This document shows, piece by piece, positions 1-6,924 of a stretch of 12,035 nt of DNA. The DNA comes from Candidatus Methanovirga meridionalis (GTDB lineage Archaea > Methanobacteriota > Methanobacteria > Methanobacteriales > Methanobacteriaceae): the NCBI GenBank assembly GCA_031289325.1, contig JAITPS010000058.1, positions 1 to 12,035 on the forward strand, written 5' to 3'. The position numbers and the translations under genes are program-made. The notes under the pieces were generated by a model. That model saw only the letters and a program-made list of their open reading frames with translations, ran no database searches and was not told where the DNA came from. Within the stretch, counting starts at the first letter, position 1, and each line of letters opens with the position of its first letter.

Positions 1-119
1 TTTGATAAAGTTCTTAATAAATAACTTTTTTAAAAATAAATATTTTTAAGAAATATTAATTTAAAATTATTTATATTAATTAAAATAAATTTATATTATT
101 TAAAATTTAAAATTATAGA
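1..119 (-). repeat. Intergenic element, inverted copy (right arm)
   Basis: Read on the - strand, this stretch aligns almost end to end with 5441-5558 on the + strand: about 107 of 119 positions match by eye with one single-base gap. The blocks TCTATAATT, TAAATTTTAAATAATATAAA and TTATTTATTAAGAACTTTAT are all recognisable. A third, more diverged copy lies at about 9644-9760. The conserved end (positions 1-20) runs off the left edge, so the full extent is unknown. No gene is visible on either strand here. High AT content makes chance similarity easier, but the length and colinearity argue for true homology. Confidence 0.8.
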
Positions 120-136
120 ATTTAATAACATAATAC

Positions 137-213
137 TTAAAATTAAATAATTTAATAAAAATAATTATCATTTTAAAATTTAAGAACTTTTCTATAATGA
201 CCATATATTAAAT
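137..213 (+). promoter_or_regulatory. Segment shared by the pglZ and serA upstream regions
   Basis: This segment aligns with the - strand of about 9493-9565, directly upstream of serA. Shared blocks are TTAAAATTAAATAA, TATCATTTTAA, TTTAAGAACTTTTC, ATAATGAC and ATTAAAT. Several differences are C/T transitions, as expected of a diverged duplicate. In both places it points toward the downstream gene, and behind it (away from the gene) lies the right arm of the intergenic element. It may carry promoter or regulator-binding sequence, which is inferred from position only. It could equally be just the end of a dispersed repeat. Confidence 0.6.
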
Positions 214-280
214 TTATCATAACTTTTATAATTCAGAACAAAAATAATAAAAATTAACAAATTTTTAAAAAAGAATTTAG

Positions 281-293
281 TTATAAAATATAA
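281..293 (+). promoter_or_regulatory. Possible TATA box of pglZ, leaderless start
   Basis: TTATAAAATATAA is centred about 25 bases upstream of the pglZ ATG at 311. Archaeal transcription usually starts about 25 bases past the TATA box, so the transcript would begin at or next to the start codon. This fits the absence of a GGTG-type ribosome binding site, which mer, serA and the ATPase pseudogene all have. A TTTATAAT stretch near 225-232 is an alternative box and would give a leader of about 55-60 bases. Confidence 0.4.
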
Positions 294-310
294 AGTAAAG
301 AACGATTATT

Positions 311-2851
311 ATGAATTTATTTAAAATTCAATCTAAATTAAAAGAGCTTTTCACCTCAGATTCAAGAGTAATTGTATTTTGGTTTGATGATAAAAAGCAA
401 TTTCAAGAAGAAATTGATGATTTAAGTTTGCCTGAAATTGTTATTCATAGATTAACAGAATCTAATTGGATATATACTAAGTATCTTTTGGAAATTGAAG
501 ATAAAGAAAGTAACTATTTAATTTATGCTCCTTTTGAAAAGTTAGGTGATAAAAACAATCCTCTTGCAGATATTATTTACTATTCAAAAACATTCCATGC
601 AGATAGATTATCTTTTACTATGGAAGAATTGAATATTCCTCTAAAATTTAAAGATTTTTTAAAGAGGTATTCGAATTTTTGGAATTCAAATGAAAGAATA
701 AATGATTTCAAAAAGTATAACATTGCTGATTATGATGAGAATAATTTAATAATGGCTATTCTATGTTCTTTAGTTAAGATTAAAAATTTAAGTTTTGATG
801 AATTATTAAAAGAGCTTTTTAGTGAAGATAATCTTCAAAATAATGATTATATTAATCAATTTAGGAAAATGAATATTTCAGATGATTTTTGGAGATTAAC
901 TTTTGAAAGATATGGTTTTAAAGATGATAAACCTACCTTAGAAAAGTTTTTCAGGTCTTTAGTTTTAACGTACACCAAAAGTCAGTTTGAAGGGAATATT
1001 CCTAAGGCTTGGGAAAGATATATTATAAGTGGTGAAGTTTATATTAATGATATTAGTGTATTTATAAGTAATTTAATGAGTAATTCTAATTATGGGAATA
1101 AAAATCATACTTATCAAGAAATGTATGATATTAATGTTAGTAAAATAGCTGAATCCATTAATATTCAAAGTAGTGTCTCAAGAATCACTCCTGAAAATTA
1201 CTATGCTTGTGATACTTTTGAAGTTTTTGATATTAAAATAACAGAACATCTATCTGTTTTACTTGCAGATAATGAAGAGTATCATCCTCAAATTAATGAA
1301 TTAGTTTATAAAAGAATGAAAACTCATTTTTATAAAAAGTTTGAAAATCATTATTCTTGTTTGAAGTGGGCTAATTTTTTAATTAAAAATGTAAATATTT
1401 TTAAAAAGGAAATTAAACCAAATGATCCTGAAAAAATTATAGACAAATATAAAACGGATTGGTTTTTTATTGATAAAGCCTATAGAAAATTTTATTATTA
1501 TTACGACAATGCACTCAACTTAAATTATAATGTAATTGAAAATAAATTTAAAAATTTAAGAGATTTAATTGAAAAGTTATATACAAATGAATATCTTAAT
1601 GAATTAGCTATTCTATGGTCTAATTATTTTGATGGTTTTGATTGCATAAAGTATTATAAACAGTACGATTTTTACAAAAAATTTTTACTAAAGCATGTAT
1701 CAAAACATAGAACCATAGTTATAATTTCTGATGCTTTAAGATATGAATGTGGAGATGAATTAAATGATGTTTTAAATGAAGATACTCTTCGTTCCACTAA
1801 GCTTCAACCAATTATTTCAACACTCCCATCCAATACAGAATTTGGTATGGGATCTTTACTTCCACATAAAACAATGAAATATAATGAAAAATTAATTATA
1901 GATGAAATTTCATCGGATAGTAGAAATAGAGAAAAAATTCTAAAGAATTATTTTAAAGATGCATTTGTTGTATCTTATGATGATTTAAATGGTATGCCCT
2001 CTGATGAATTAAATAGTTTGAAAAATTATAATCCTATTTATATATATCACAATCAAATTGATGCAAGAGGAGATAATTCTGCAACTGAAAATGAAGTTTT
2101 TAAGGCTTCAAAAGAAGCTATTGATGAAATTAGTAGTTTAATCAAACGATTATATAATAAGAGTATAAGTACTAACTTTATTGTTACCTCAGATCATGGT
2201 TTTATTTATAAAAAAGATTCATTATCTGAAAGTGATAAAATTAATTTATCAAATAAAGATTTAATTTCAAAAAATAAGAGATATTTATTATCAAGTAAGA
2301 AATTAGATATTGATGGAACTTTATCATACCCATTAAACTTTTTAGAAAATGAATTATATATAACGGTTCCTAAAGGTGCTGATATTTTTAAAACCTCTGG
2401 AGCTGGTTTAAATTATGTGCATGGAGGAGCCTCACTGCAAGAAATGCTAATTCCATTGATTGAAGTTAATGTTAAATCATCTAAACGTGATGAAAGTCAA
2501 ATTGAATTAAGTTTAATTGCCCCAATAAATAGAACTCTAACCAATTCAATTAGCTATTTAAAATTTGCACAAAATAAAAAAGTTTCAAATAAAGTATCTC
2601 CATTAGAGGCAATGATTTATATTGAGGATGAAAATGGAATTAAAATATCTAATGAAATCATTATTCATGCTAATAGTGAGGATGATAATCCTCAAAAAAG
2701 AGAATTTAAAGAGAAAATCACTCTTAAAAATAAGAATTATTTAAGGTCTGAGAAATATTATTTAATTATTGTGGACATGGAAAATGATACAGAAATCAAA
2801 AGACATGATTTTATTATAGATATTGCATTTGATGATGGATTCGAATTTTAA
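311..2851 (+). CDS. pglZ: BREX type 1 phosphatase-like protein PglZ
   Basis: This is a complete 846-residue protein, a usual length for type A PglZ of type 1 BREX defence loci. The C-terminal half has the alkaline-phosphatase fold with its metal-site motifs: ISDALRYE (Asp474), LPSNTEFGMGSLLPH (about 505-519), YIYHNQIDARGD (His580, Asp584, Asp588), VTSDHGFIY (Asp628, His629) and YVHGGASLQE (His704). Residues 1-450 are the charged, mostly helical N-terminal part typical of the family. The ATG at 311 is preceded by an in-frame stop at 296 and is the only reasonable start; no ribosome binding site is seen. In BREX systems PglZ is essential for host-DNA methylation and phage exclusion and works with PglX, BrxB and BrxC. 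Those genes are not in the window, and the 310 bases upstream are gene-free, so pglZ seems to have its own promoter. brxL follows after about 99 bases. Confidence 0.93.
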   Translation: MNLFKIQSKLKELFTSDSRVIVFWFDDKKQFQEEIDDLSLPEIVIHRLTESNWIYTKYLLEIEDKESNYLIYAPFEKLGDKNNPLADIIYYSKTFHADRLSFTMEELNIPLKFKDFLKRYSNFWNSNERINDFKKYNIADYDENNLIMAILCSLVKIKNLSFDELLKELFSEDNLQNNDYINQFRKMNISDDFWRLTFERYGFKDDKPTLEKFFRSLVLTYTKSQFEGNIPKAWERYIISGEVYINDISVFISNLMSNSNYGNKNHTYQEMYDINVSKIAESINIQSSVSRITPENYYACDTFEVFDIKITEHLSVLLADNEEYHPQINELVYKRMKTHFYKKFENHYSCLKWANFLIKNVNIFKKEIKPNDPEKIIDKYKTDWFFIDKAYRKFYYYYDNALNLNYNVIENKFKNLRDLIEKLYTNEYLNELAILWSNYFDGFDCIKYYKQYDFYKKFLLKHVSKHRTIVIISDALRYECGDELNDVLNEDTLRSTKLQPIISTLPSNTEFGMGSLLPHKTMKYNEKLIIDEISSDSRNREKILKNYFKDAFVVSYDDLNGMPSDELNSLKNYNPIYIYHNQIDARGDNSATENEVFKASKEAIDEISSLIKRLYNKSISTNFIVTSDHGFIYKKDSLSESDKINLSNKDLISKNKRYLLSSKKLDIDGTLSYPLNFLENELYITVPKGADIFKTSGAGLNYVHGGASLQEMLIPLIEVNVKSSKRDESQIELSLIAPINRTLTNSISYLKFAQNKKVSNKVSPLEAMIYIEDENGIKISNEIIIHANSEDDNPQKREFKEKITLKNKNYLRSEKYYLIIVDMENDTEIKRHDFIIDIAFDDGFEF

Positions 2852-2879
2852 AAAATTTAACCAAATAAAACATTAATAT

Positions 2880-2889
2880 GATTTATATC
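2880..2889 (+). promoter_or_regulatory. Possible internal TATA box ahead of brxL
   Basis: The 99-base gap between pglZ and brxL contains GATTTATATCA, a TATA-like sequence about 65 bases upstream of the proposed brxL start. It would place transcription start near 2910 with a leader of about 40 bases. There is no T-run terminator after pglZ, so read-through from pglZ is equally possible. Confidence 0.25.
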
Positions 2890-2940
2890 AAACCTTAAGT
2901 GAAAACATATTATCAAGATAACGGTTATTAAAAAATGAAG

Positions 2941-2944
2941 GGTG
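2941..2944 (+). promoter_or_regulatory. Ribosome binding site deciding the brxL start
   Basis: GGTG lies six bases before a TTG codon at 2951. The mer and serA sites are also GGTG, placed five to seven bases before their start codons. The alternative GTG start at 2942 overlaps this motif and has no good site of its own, so TTG is favoured. Confidence 0.5.
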
Positions 2945-2950
2945 TTAATT

Positions 2951-4978
2951 TTGGATGATTTAAATTCAACTGAAACGGATACAAATTTGAATTATAGATT
3001 AAATAAGTATTTTCCTGGAAAAATTGTTAGAAAGGATTTAACTAAAAAGATTAAAGAAGGAGCCAATGTTCCTATTTATGTTTTAGAATATTTACTTGGA
3101 AAATATGCAAGTGGAGACATTGAGCTTCAAATTAATGAGGGGCTTGAAACCGTTAAAAAAATTCTTGCTGATAATTTTGTAAGACCAGATGAAGCAGAGA
3201 AAATTAAATCTAAAATAAAAGAATATGGTACTTATACAGTAATTGATAAGGTTTCAGTTAAATTAAATGTTCATACAGATATATACAGTGCTGAATTTGT
3301 AAATTTAGGAATTTCTAATATGAAGATTGATGAAAAGTATCCTCATCTGTATGAAAAGCTTTTGGGTGGGAGTATTTGGTGTATGGTAACATTTAATTAT
3401 AATCCTTTTTCTATAGAAAAATTATTCCCAATACAAATGCCTAATTTAGATTTAAATGAAATTTTAGATGGAAGAGATCATTTCACTAAAGATGAATGGA
3501 TCGATATTCTTTTAAGATTCTGTGGTATGGAACCTACACAATTAGATGAAAGAGTTAAATGGTTAATTTTAGCACGACTGGTTCCATTGATTGAAAATAA
3601 CTTTAATTTATGTGAATTGGGTCCTCGAAACACTGGAAAATCACATATTTACAAAGAAATTTCACCAAACAGTATTTTAGTTTCAGGAGGACAAACAACC
3701 GTAGCCAACCTTTTTTATAATATGTCTACTAAAATGATTGGTTTAGTTGGAATGTGGGATTGTGTAGCTTTTGATGAAGTGGCTGGAATAAAATTTAAAG
3801 ATAATGATGGAGTAGCTATTATGAAAGATTATATGGCTTCAGGTTCATTTTCAAGAGGAAAAGATGAAAAAAATGCTCATGCTTCAATGGTTTTTGTAGG
3901 AAACATTAATCAAAGTCCAGAAACTTTACTTAAAACATCAAGTTTGTTTGATCCTTTTCCTGATGAGATAAGAACTGATAGTGCTTTTTTTGACCGTATG
4001 CACTGTTACATTCCAGGTTGGGAAATACCAAAATTTAAACCTGAACATTTTACAGACGATTATGGTTTTATAACAGATTATTTAGCTGAATTTATGAGAG
4101 AAATGAGAAAAAGATCCTTTGCAAATAGCTTTGATGAATTCTTTAAATTAGGAAACAATTTAAATCAAAGGGATGTGACTGCTGTTAGAAAAATGGTTTC
4201 TGGTTTAAATAAACTTATTTACCCAAATGGAAAATATAATAAAGAAGATATTAGAGAAATATTGATTTTTGCACTTGAATCTCGAAGAAGGGTGAAAGAA
4301 CAACTGAAAAAAATTGGTGGCATGGAATTTTATGATGTAAATTTTTCTTATATCGATAATGAAACATTAAAAGAAGAGTTTGTAAGAGTTAAAGAACAAA
4401 TTAGTGGAAAATTAATTCCTAATGGTCTAAGTAAACCAGGTCATTTATATACAGCAGGTATTGTAAGTAATGATCAAATAGGAATTTTTAAATTAGAGAC
4501 AGAAACAACTAAAGGAAATGGTAAATTCCAAAAAACAGGATTAGATTCAAAGCAAGTAAAAGAAGCAGTTGAAACAGCTTTCAATTACTTTAAATCTAAT
4601 GCTTCAAATATTAGTAAGAGTATAAATCCTAAAACAAATGACTATTTAATGGATATTCAAGATTTAAATGGGATAGGCATTACAAAAAGTTTAGCATTGC
4701 CTGTATTTGTAGCATTGTGTTCTGTCACATTAAACAAACCAATTATTTCCTCAGCAGTTATTTTAGGAAGTTTAACCATAGGTGGAACCTTAATTAAAAT
4801 AGATAACTTAGCTGCCGTCTTACAAACTTGTTTAGATAATGGAGCAAAGAAAGTACTTTTGCCTGCATCATCAACAATAGATTTAAGTTCTGTACCTACA
4901 GAAGTATTAGGTAAATTTAATTTAATCTTTTATACATCCCCTGAAGATGCCGTATTTAAAGCATTAGGAGTGGATTAA
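2951..4978 (+). CDS. brxL: BREX protein BrxL, AAA+ ATPase with Lon-like C-terminal domain
   Basis: The protein is 675 residues from the TTG at 2951, or 678 from a GTG at 2942; the TTG fits the ribosome binding site and the family's N-terminus. The N-terminus has the BrxL signature around NKYFPGKIVRKDL and VPIYVLEYLLGKY. The AAA+ core shows Walker A GPRNTGKS (224-231), Walker B ending AFDE (Asp275, Glu276), a sensor-type Asn in FVGNINQ (318) and an arginine in FFDRMH (349). Residues about 555-675 resemble the Lon protease domain, with GIGITKSLALPVFVAL and SLTIGGTLIKIDNLA. The lysine of the Lon Ser-Lys dyad has no obvious counterpart, so proteolysis is doubtful. In type 1 BREX, BrxL is the last gene and acts in phage exclusion; published work describes a DNA-binding AAA+ barrel. 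It follows pglZ on the same strand. A repeat-rich gene-free stretch begins right after the stop. Confidence 0.92.
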   Translation: MDDLNSTETDTNLNYRLNKYFPGKIVRKDLTKKIKEGANVPIYVLEYLLGKYASGDIELQINEGLETVKKILADNFVRPDEAEKIKSKIKEYGTYTVIDKVSVKLNVHTDIYSAEFVNLGISNMKIDEKYPHLYEKLLGGSIWCMVTFNYNPFSIEKLFPIQMPNLDLNEILDGRDHFTKDEWIDILLRFCGMEPTQLDERVKWLILARLVPLIENNFNLCELGPRNTGKSHIYKEISPNSILVSGGQTTVANLFYNMSTKMIGLVGMWDCVAFDEVAGIKFKDNDGVAIMKDYMASGSFSRGKDEKNAHASMVFVGNINQSPETLLKTSSLFDPFPDEIRTDSAFFDRMHCYIPGWEIPKFKPEHFTDDYGFITDYLAEFMREMRKRSFANSFDEFFKLGNNLNQRDVTAVRKMVSGLNKLIYPNGKYNKEDIREILIFALESRRRVKEQLKKIGGMEFYDVNFSYIDNETLKEEFVRVKEQISGKLIPNGLSKPGHLYTAGIVSNDQIGIFKLETETTKGNGKFQKTGLDSKQVKEAVETAFNYFKSNASNISKSINPKTNDYLMDIQDLNGIGITKSLALPVFVALCSVTLNKPIISSAVILGSLTIGGTLIKIDNLAAVLQTCLDNGAKKVLLPASSTIDLSSVPTEVLGKFNLIFYTSPEDAVFKALGVD

Positions 4979-4981
4979 TCA

Positions 4982-5051
4982 TTTATTTTTAAATATCTTA
5001 TTGTTGAAAGTTTATTTTTAAATATTTTATTGTTGAAAGTTTATTTTCAAC
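4982..5051 (+). repeat. 29-nt tandem repeat after brxL, possible terminator
   Basis: Two 29-base units (4982-5010 and 5011-5039) differ at a single base and are followed by a cut-off third unit (5040-5051). Each unit begins TTTATTTTTAAATAT and ends TTATTGTTGAAAG. The T-rich runs just after the brxL stop could serve as an archaeal terminator. The second unit's TTTTATTGTTGAAA (5025-5038) has a perfect 14-base inverted match at 5129-5142, so a long-range stem with a loop of about 90 bases is possible. Confidence 0.7.
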
Positions 5052-5215
5052 TTAGAAGAATTTATTTTCAGTTTTTAAAAGTGAACTATATTTATTAAAT
5101 TTTTAATTAAAGCAATTATAATTATTATTTTCAACAATAAAAGGATAAAAATTATTATTTAAAAAATTAATTTAATATTAATTGAAATTTTTTAAAACGA
5201 TATTTTTTAAAACGA
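5052..5215. other. Gene-free AT-rich spacer with small repeats
   Basis: No coding sequence is visible on either strand. The stretch holds the right arm of the 14-base inverted repeat (TTTCAACAATAAAA, 5129-5142). It also has a 15-base sequence, ATTTTTTAAAACGAT, present twice back to back at 5187-5201 and 5202-5216, leading directly into the 30-nt array. Confidence 0.6.
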
Positions 5216-5447
5216 TTTTAAATATTAATTTATGAAAATCTATAATTTTAAATATTATTTCATGAAAATTTATAATTTTAAATATTAACCCATTAAAATC
5301 TATAATTTCAAATATTAATTTATAAAAATCTATAATTTTAAAATAAAAATCTATAATTTTAAATATTATTTCATGAAAATTTATAATTTTAAATATTAAT
5401 CCATTAAAATCTATAATTTTAAAATAAAAATCTATAAAAATCTATAA
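5216..5447 (+). repeat. 30-nt tandem array with higher-order structure
   Basis: Six full 30-base units start at 5216, 5246, 5276, 5306, 5357 and 5387. Shortened 21-base units start at 5336 and 5417, and a fragment ends near 5447. Units begin TTTTAAATATTA and end TCTATAA or TTTATAA. The unit pair 5246-5305 recurs at 5357-5416 with one difference, so part of the array was duplicated as a block. Units are contiguous without unique spacers, so this is not a CRISPR array. Three units of the same family lie at 9554-9643. Confidence 0.85.
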
Positions 5448-5558
5448 TTCTAAATTTTAAATAATATAAATATATTTTGATTAATATAACTAATTTTAAA
5501 TTAATATGGTTTAATAATATTTAATTTTAAAAAAATTATTTATTGAGACTTTATCAAA
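5441..5558 (+). repeat. Intergenic element, direct copy (right arm)
   Basis: This follows the 30-nt array and aligns with the - strand of 1-119 at roughly 90 percent by eye. The same order (30-nt units, then AAATAATATAAA, then TTTTAAAAAAATTATTTATT) is seen at 9614-9742. It ends with TTATCAAAACTATAATTAAA, resembling the outward end of the element next to serA (ACTATAATTAAA). With the copy at 1-119 it brackets the BREX genes in inverted orientation. Confidence 0.8.
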
Positions 5559-5616
5559 ACTATAATTAAAAATTTAATAATCATGTTTTATTTTTAAAGA
5601 CTTCATTTTAAATTTG

Positions 5617-5723
5617 TTCAATTAGAAACTGGAAATCTTTGATTTTCATAAGTTATCTTCTATAACAAATCTTTGATTTTTTGTATTGAAATTTTTCATT
5701 TCAATTAGAAAAACGAAGTTTTC
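5617..5723 (+). other. Cluster of short hairpins upstream of mer, function unknown
   Basis: This gene-free block is less monotonous than its surroundings and holds four potential hairpins. They are 5630-5648 (TGGAAATC, loop TTT, GATTTTCA), 5652-5666 (GTTAT/ATAAC), 5685-5705 (ATTGAAAT, loop TTTTC, ATTTCAAT, perfect 8-bp stem) and 5708-5723 (AAAAC, loop GAA, GTTTT). Two motifs occur twice: TTCAATTAGAAA (5617-5628, 5700-5711) and AAATCTTTGATTTT (5633-5646, 5667-5680). It could be a small RNA, a structured mer leader or a decayed element. It does not match any RNA family I recognise. Confidence 0.4.
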
Positions 5724-5728
5724 CTGTA

Positions 5729-5804
5729 CTTAAAAACATTATTTTAACTTAAAAACATTATTTTAACTTAAAAACATTATTTTAACTTAAAAACATTATT
5801 TTAT
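5729..5804 (+). repeat. 19-nt tandem repeat, four copies, upstream of mer
   Basis: The unit CTTAAAAACATTATTTTAA starts at 5729, 5748, 5767 and 5786. The copies are identical except for the last base of the fourth. The near-perfect identity points to recent expansion. The array ends about 110 bases before the mer start and just upstream of its probable TATA box, so it could affect promoter activity. Confidence 0.9.
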
Positions 5805-5839
5805 ACATTGTAATAAAAATTTTTTAGTTTTTATTAAGA

Positions 5840-5848
5840 TATATATAT
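5840..5848 (+). promoter_or_regulatory. Probable TATA box of mer
   Basis: TATATATAT preceded by TTATTAAGA lies about 70 bases before the mer ATG. Transcription starting some 25 bases later would leave a leader of about 45 bases that includes the ribosome binding site. TTTATAATA at 5878-5886 is another candidate but would put the start at or within the ribosome binding site. Confidence 0.4.
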
Positions 5849-5905
5849 TTTTCTATTTTTATTAAATCGTAAATTACTTTATAATAAGAATACACAAATT
5901 AATAT

Positions 5906-5910
5906 GGTGA
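5906..5910 (+). promoter_or_regulatory. Ribosome binding site of mer
   Basis: GGTGA sits six bases before the ATG at 5917, matching the methanogen anti-Shine-Dalgarno pattern and fixing the start. Confidence 0.75.
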
Positions 5911-5916
5911 TAAAAA

Positions 5917-6882
5917 ATGAAATTTGGTATAGAATTTGTTCCGAATGAACCAATTGATAAAATTGCGAAGCTTGTTAAATTGGCTGAAGGCGTAGGTTTT
6001 GAGTACGCTTGGATTACTGACCATTATAACAATAAAAATGTATATGAAGCATTAGCTATTATTGCTGATGCAACTTCAACTATTAAATTAGGACCTGGTG
6101 TAACCAATCCCTATGTAAGAAGTCCTGCAATAACCGCAGCGGCAATAGCTACTTTAGATGAAATTTCAAATGGTAGAGCAACCTTAGGTATTGGTCCTGG
6201 TGATAAAGCTACCTTTGATGCTCTTGGTATTGAATGGACTAAACCAGTCAGCACTATAAGAGATTCTGTAGAAACCTTTAGAACCTTACTTTCTGGTGGA
6301 AAAACTTCTGCTGGGGCTCAATTAGGAGGAGTTAAAGCTATTCAAGAAAAGATACCTATTTATCAAGGTGCTCAAGGACCTAAAATGTTAGAAACAGCTG
6401 GAGAAATAGCTGATGGTGTTTTAATTAATGCATCCAATCCAAAAGATTATGATGCTGCTATTCCTTTAATTAAAAAAGGGGCTGAAACTGTTAACAAGTC
6501 ATTATCTGATATTGATGTTGGTGCATACACAGCAACTTCCATTGATGAAGATTCAGCAAAAGCTGCAAAAGCTGCTAAAATTGTTGTAGCTTTCATCGCT
6601 GCTGGTTCCCCGCCTCCTGTTTTAGAAAGGCATGGTTTACCTGCAGGTATTAATAATAAACTCGGTGATTTAATTGGTAAAGGTGACTTCGGTGGAGCTA
6701 TCGGCACAGTAGACGATGCATTACTCGAAGCATTTTCCGTTGTTGGAACTCCTGATGAGTTTATTCCAAAAATTAAAGCTCTTGAAGCTGGTGGAGTCTC
6801 ACAATATGTAGCAGGTTCACCAATCGGAGCTGATAAAGAAAAATCCATAAAATTATTAGGAGAAGTTATAAGTAGTTACTAA
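5917..6882 (+). CDS. mer: F420-dependent 5,10-methylenetetrahydromethanopterin reductase
   Basis: This cytosolic enzyme reduces methylene-tetrahydromethanopterin to methyl-tetrahydromethanopterin with reduced coenzyme F420, a core step of CO2-dependent methanogenesis. The protein has 321 residues, the usual Mer length, and is full length. It belongs to the bacterial-luciferase-like TIM-barrel family. Family landmarks include MKFGIEFVPNEP at the N-terminus, ITDHYNNKNVYEAL (33-46), LGPGVTNPYVRSP (58-70, holding the Gly-Val step where Mer structures have an unusual cis peptide), GRATLGIGPGDKATFDALGI (86-105) and VVGTPDEFIPKI near 275-286. The start is fixed by a GGTGA site. The gene is less AT-rich, with more GCT/GGT-type codons, than the BREX genes next door, as expected of a highly expressed core gene. 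It is probably a single-gene transcript: a long repeat-filled region precedes it and a T-run terminator follows, with the next gene converging on it. Confidence 0.97.
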   Translation: MKFGIEFVPNEPIDKIAKLVKLAEGVGFEYAWITDHYNNKNVYEALAIIADATSTIKLGPGVTNPYVRSPAITAAAIATLDEISNGRATLGIGPGDKATFDALGIEWTKPVSTIRDSVETFRTLLSGGKTSAGAQLGGVKAIQEKIPIYQGAQGPKMLETAGEIADGVLINASNPKDYDAAIPLIKKGAETVNKSLSDIDVGAYTATSIDEDSAKAAKAAKIVVAFIAAGSPPPVLERHGLPAGINNKLGDLIGKGDFGGAIGTVDDALLEAFSVVGTPDEFIPKIKALEAGGVSQYVAGSPIGADKEKSIKLLGEVISSY

Positions 6883-6888
6883 ACCTAA

Positions 6889-6916
6889 TTTTTTTTACTT
6901 TCTATTTTTTCTTTTT
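6889..6916 (+). terminator. T-run terminator after mer
   Basis: Runs of eight, six and five T (6889-6896, 6905-6910, 6912-6916) begin seven bases after the mer stop. Consecutive oligo-T stretches without a hairpin are the usual archaeal termination signal. The site lies between two convergent genes. Confidence 0.7.
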
Positions 6917-6924
6917 AATAAAAT

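Noticed and set aside
1..310. Tail of an upstream BREX gene such as pglX.
   Set aside because: All frames are broken by frequent stops and the sequence is repeat-like intergenic DNA.
2935..2958. Seven-codon mini-ORF (MKGVNFG) overlapping the brxL start.
   Set aside because: It is too short, and the overlap is explained by the GGTG ribosome binding site of brxL.
5216..5447. Possible CRISPR array, because of about 30-base repeats near a defence locus.
   Set aside because: The units are contiguous with no unique spacers between them, are nearly pure A and T, and no cas gene is present.
6447..6848. Open frame of 133 codons on the - strand.
   Set aside because: It lies wholly inside mer in antisense; the low-complexity Ala/Ser/Pro translation is the shadow of mer's codon use.
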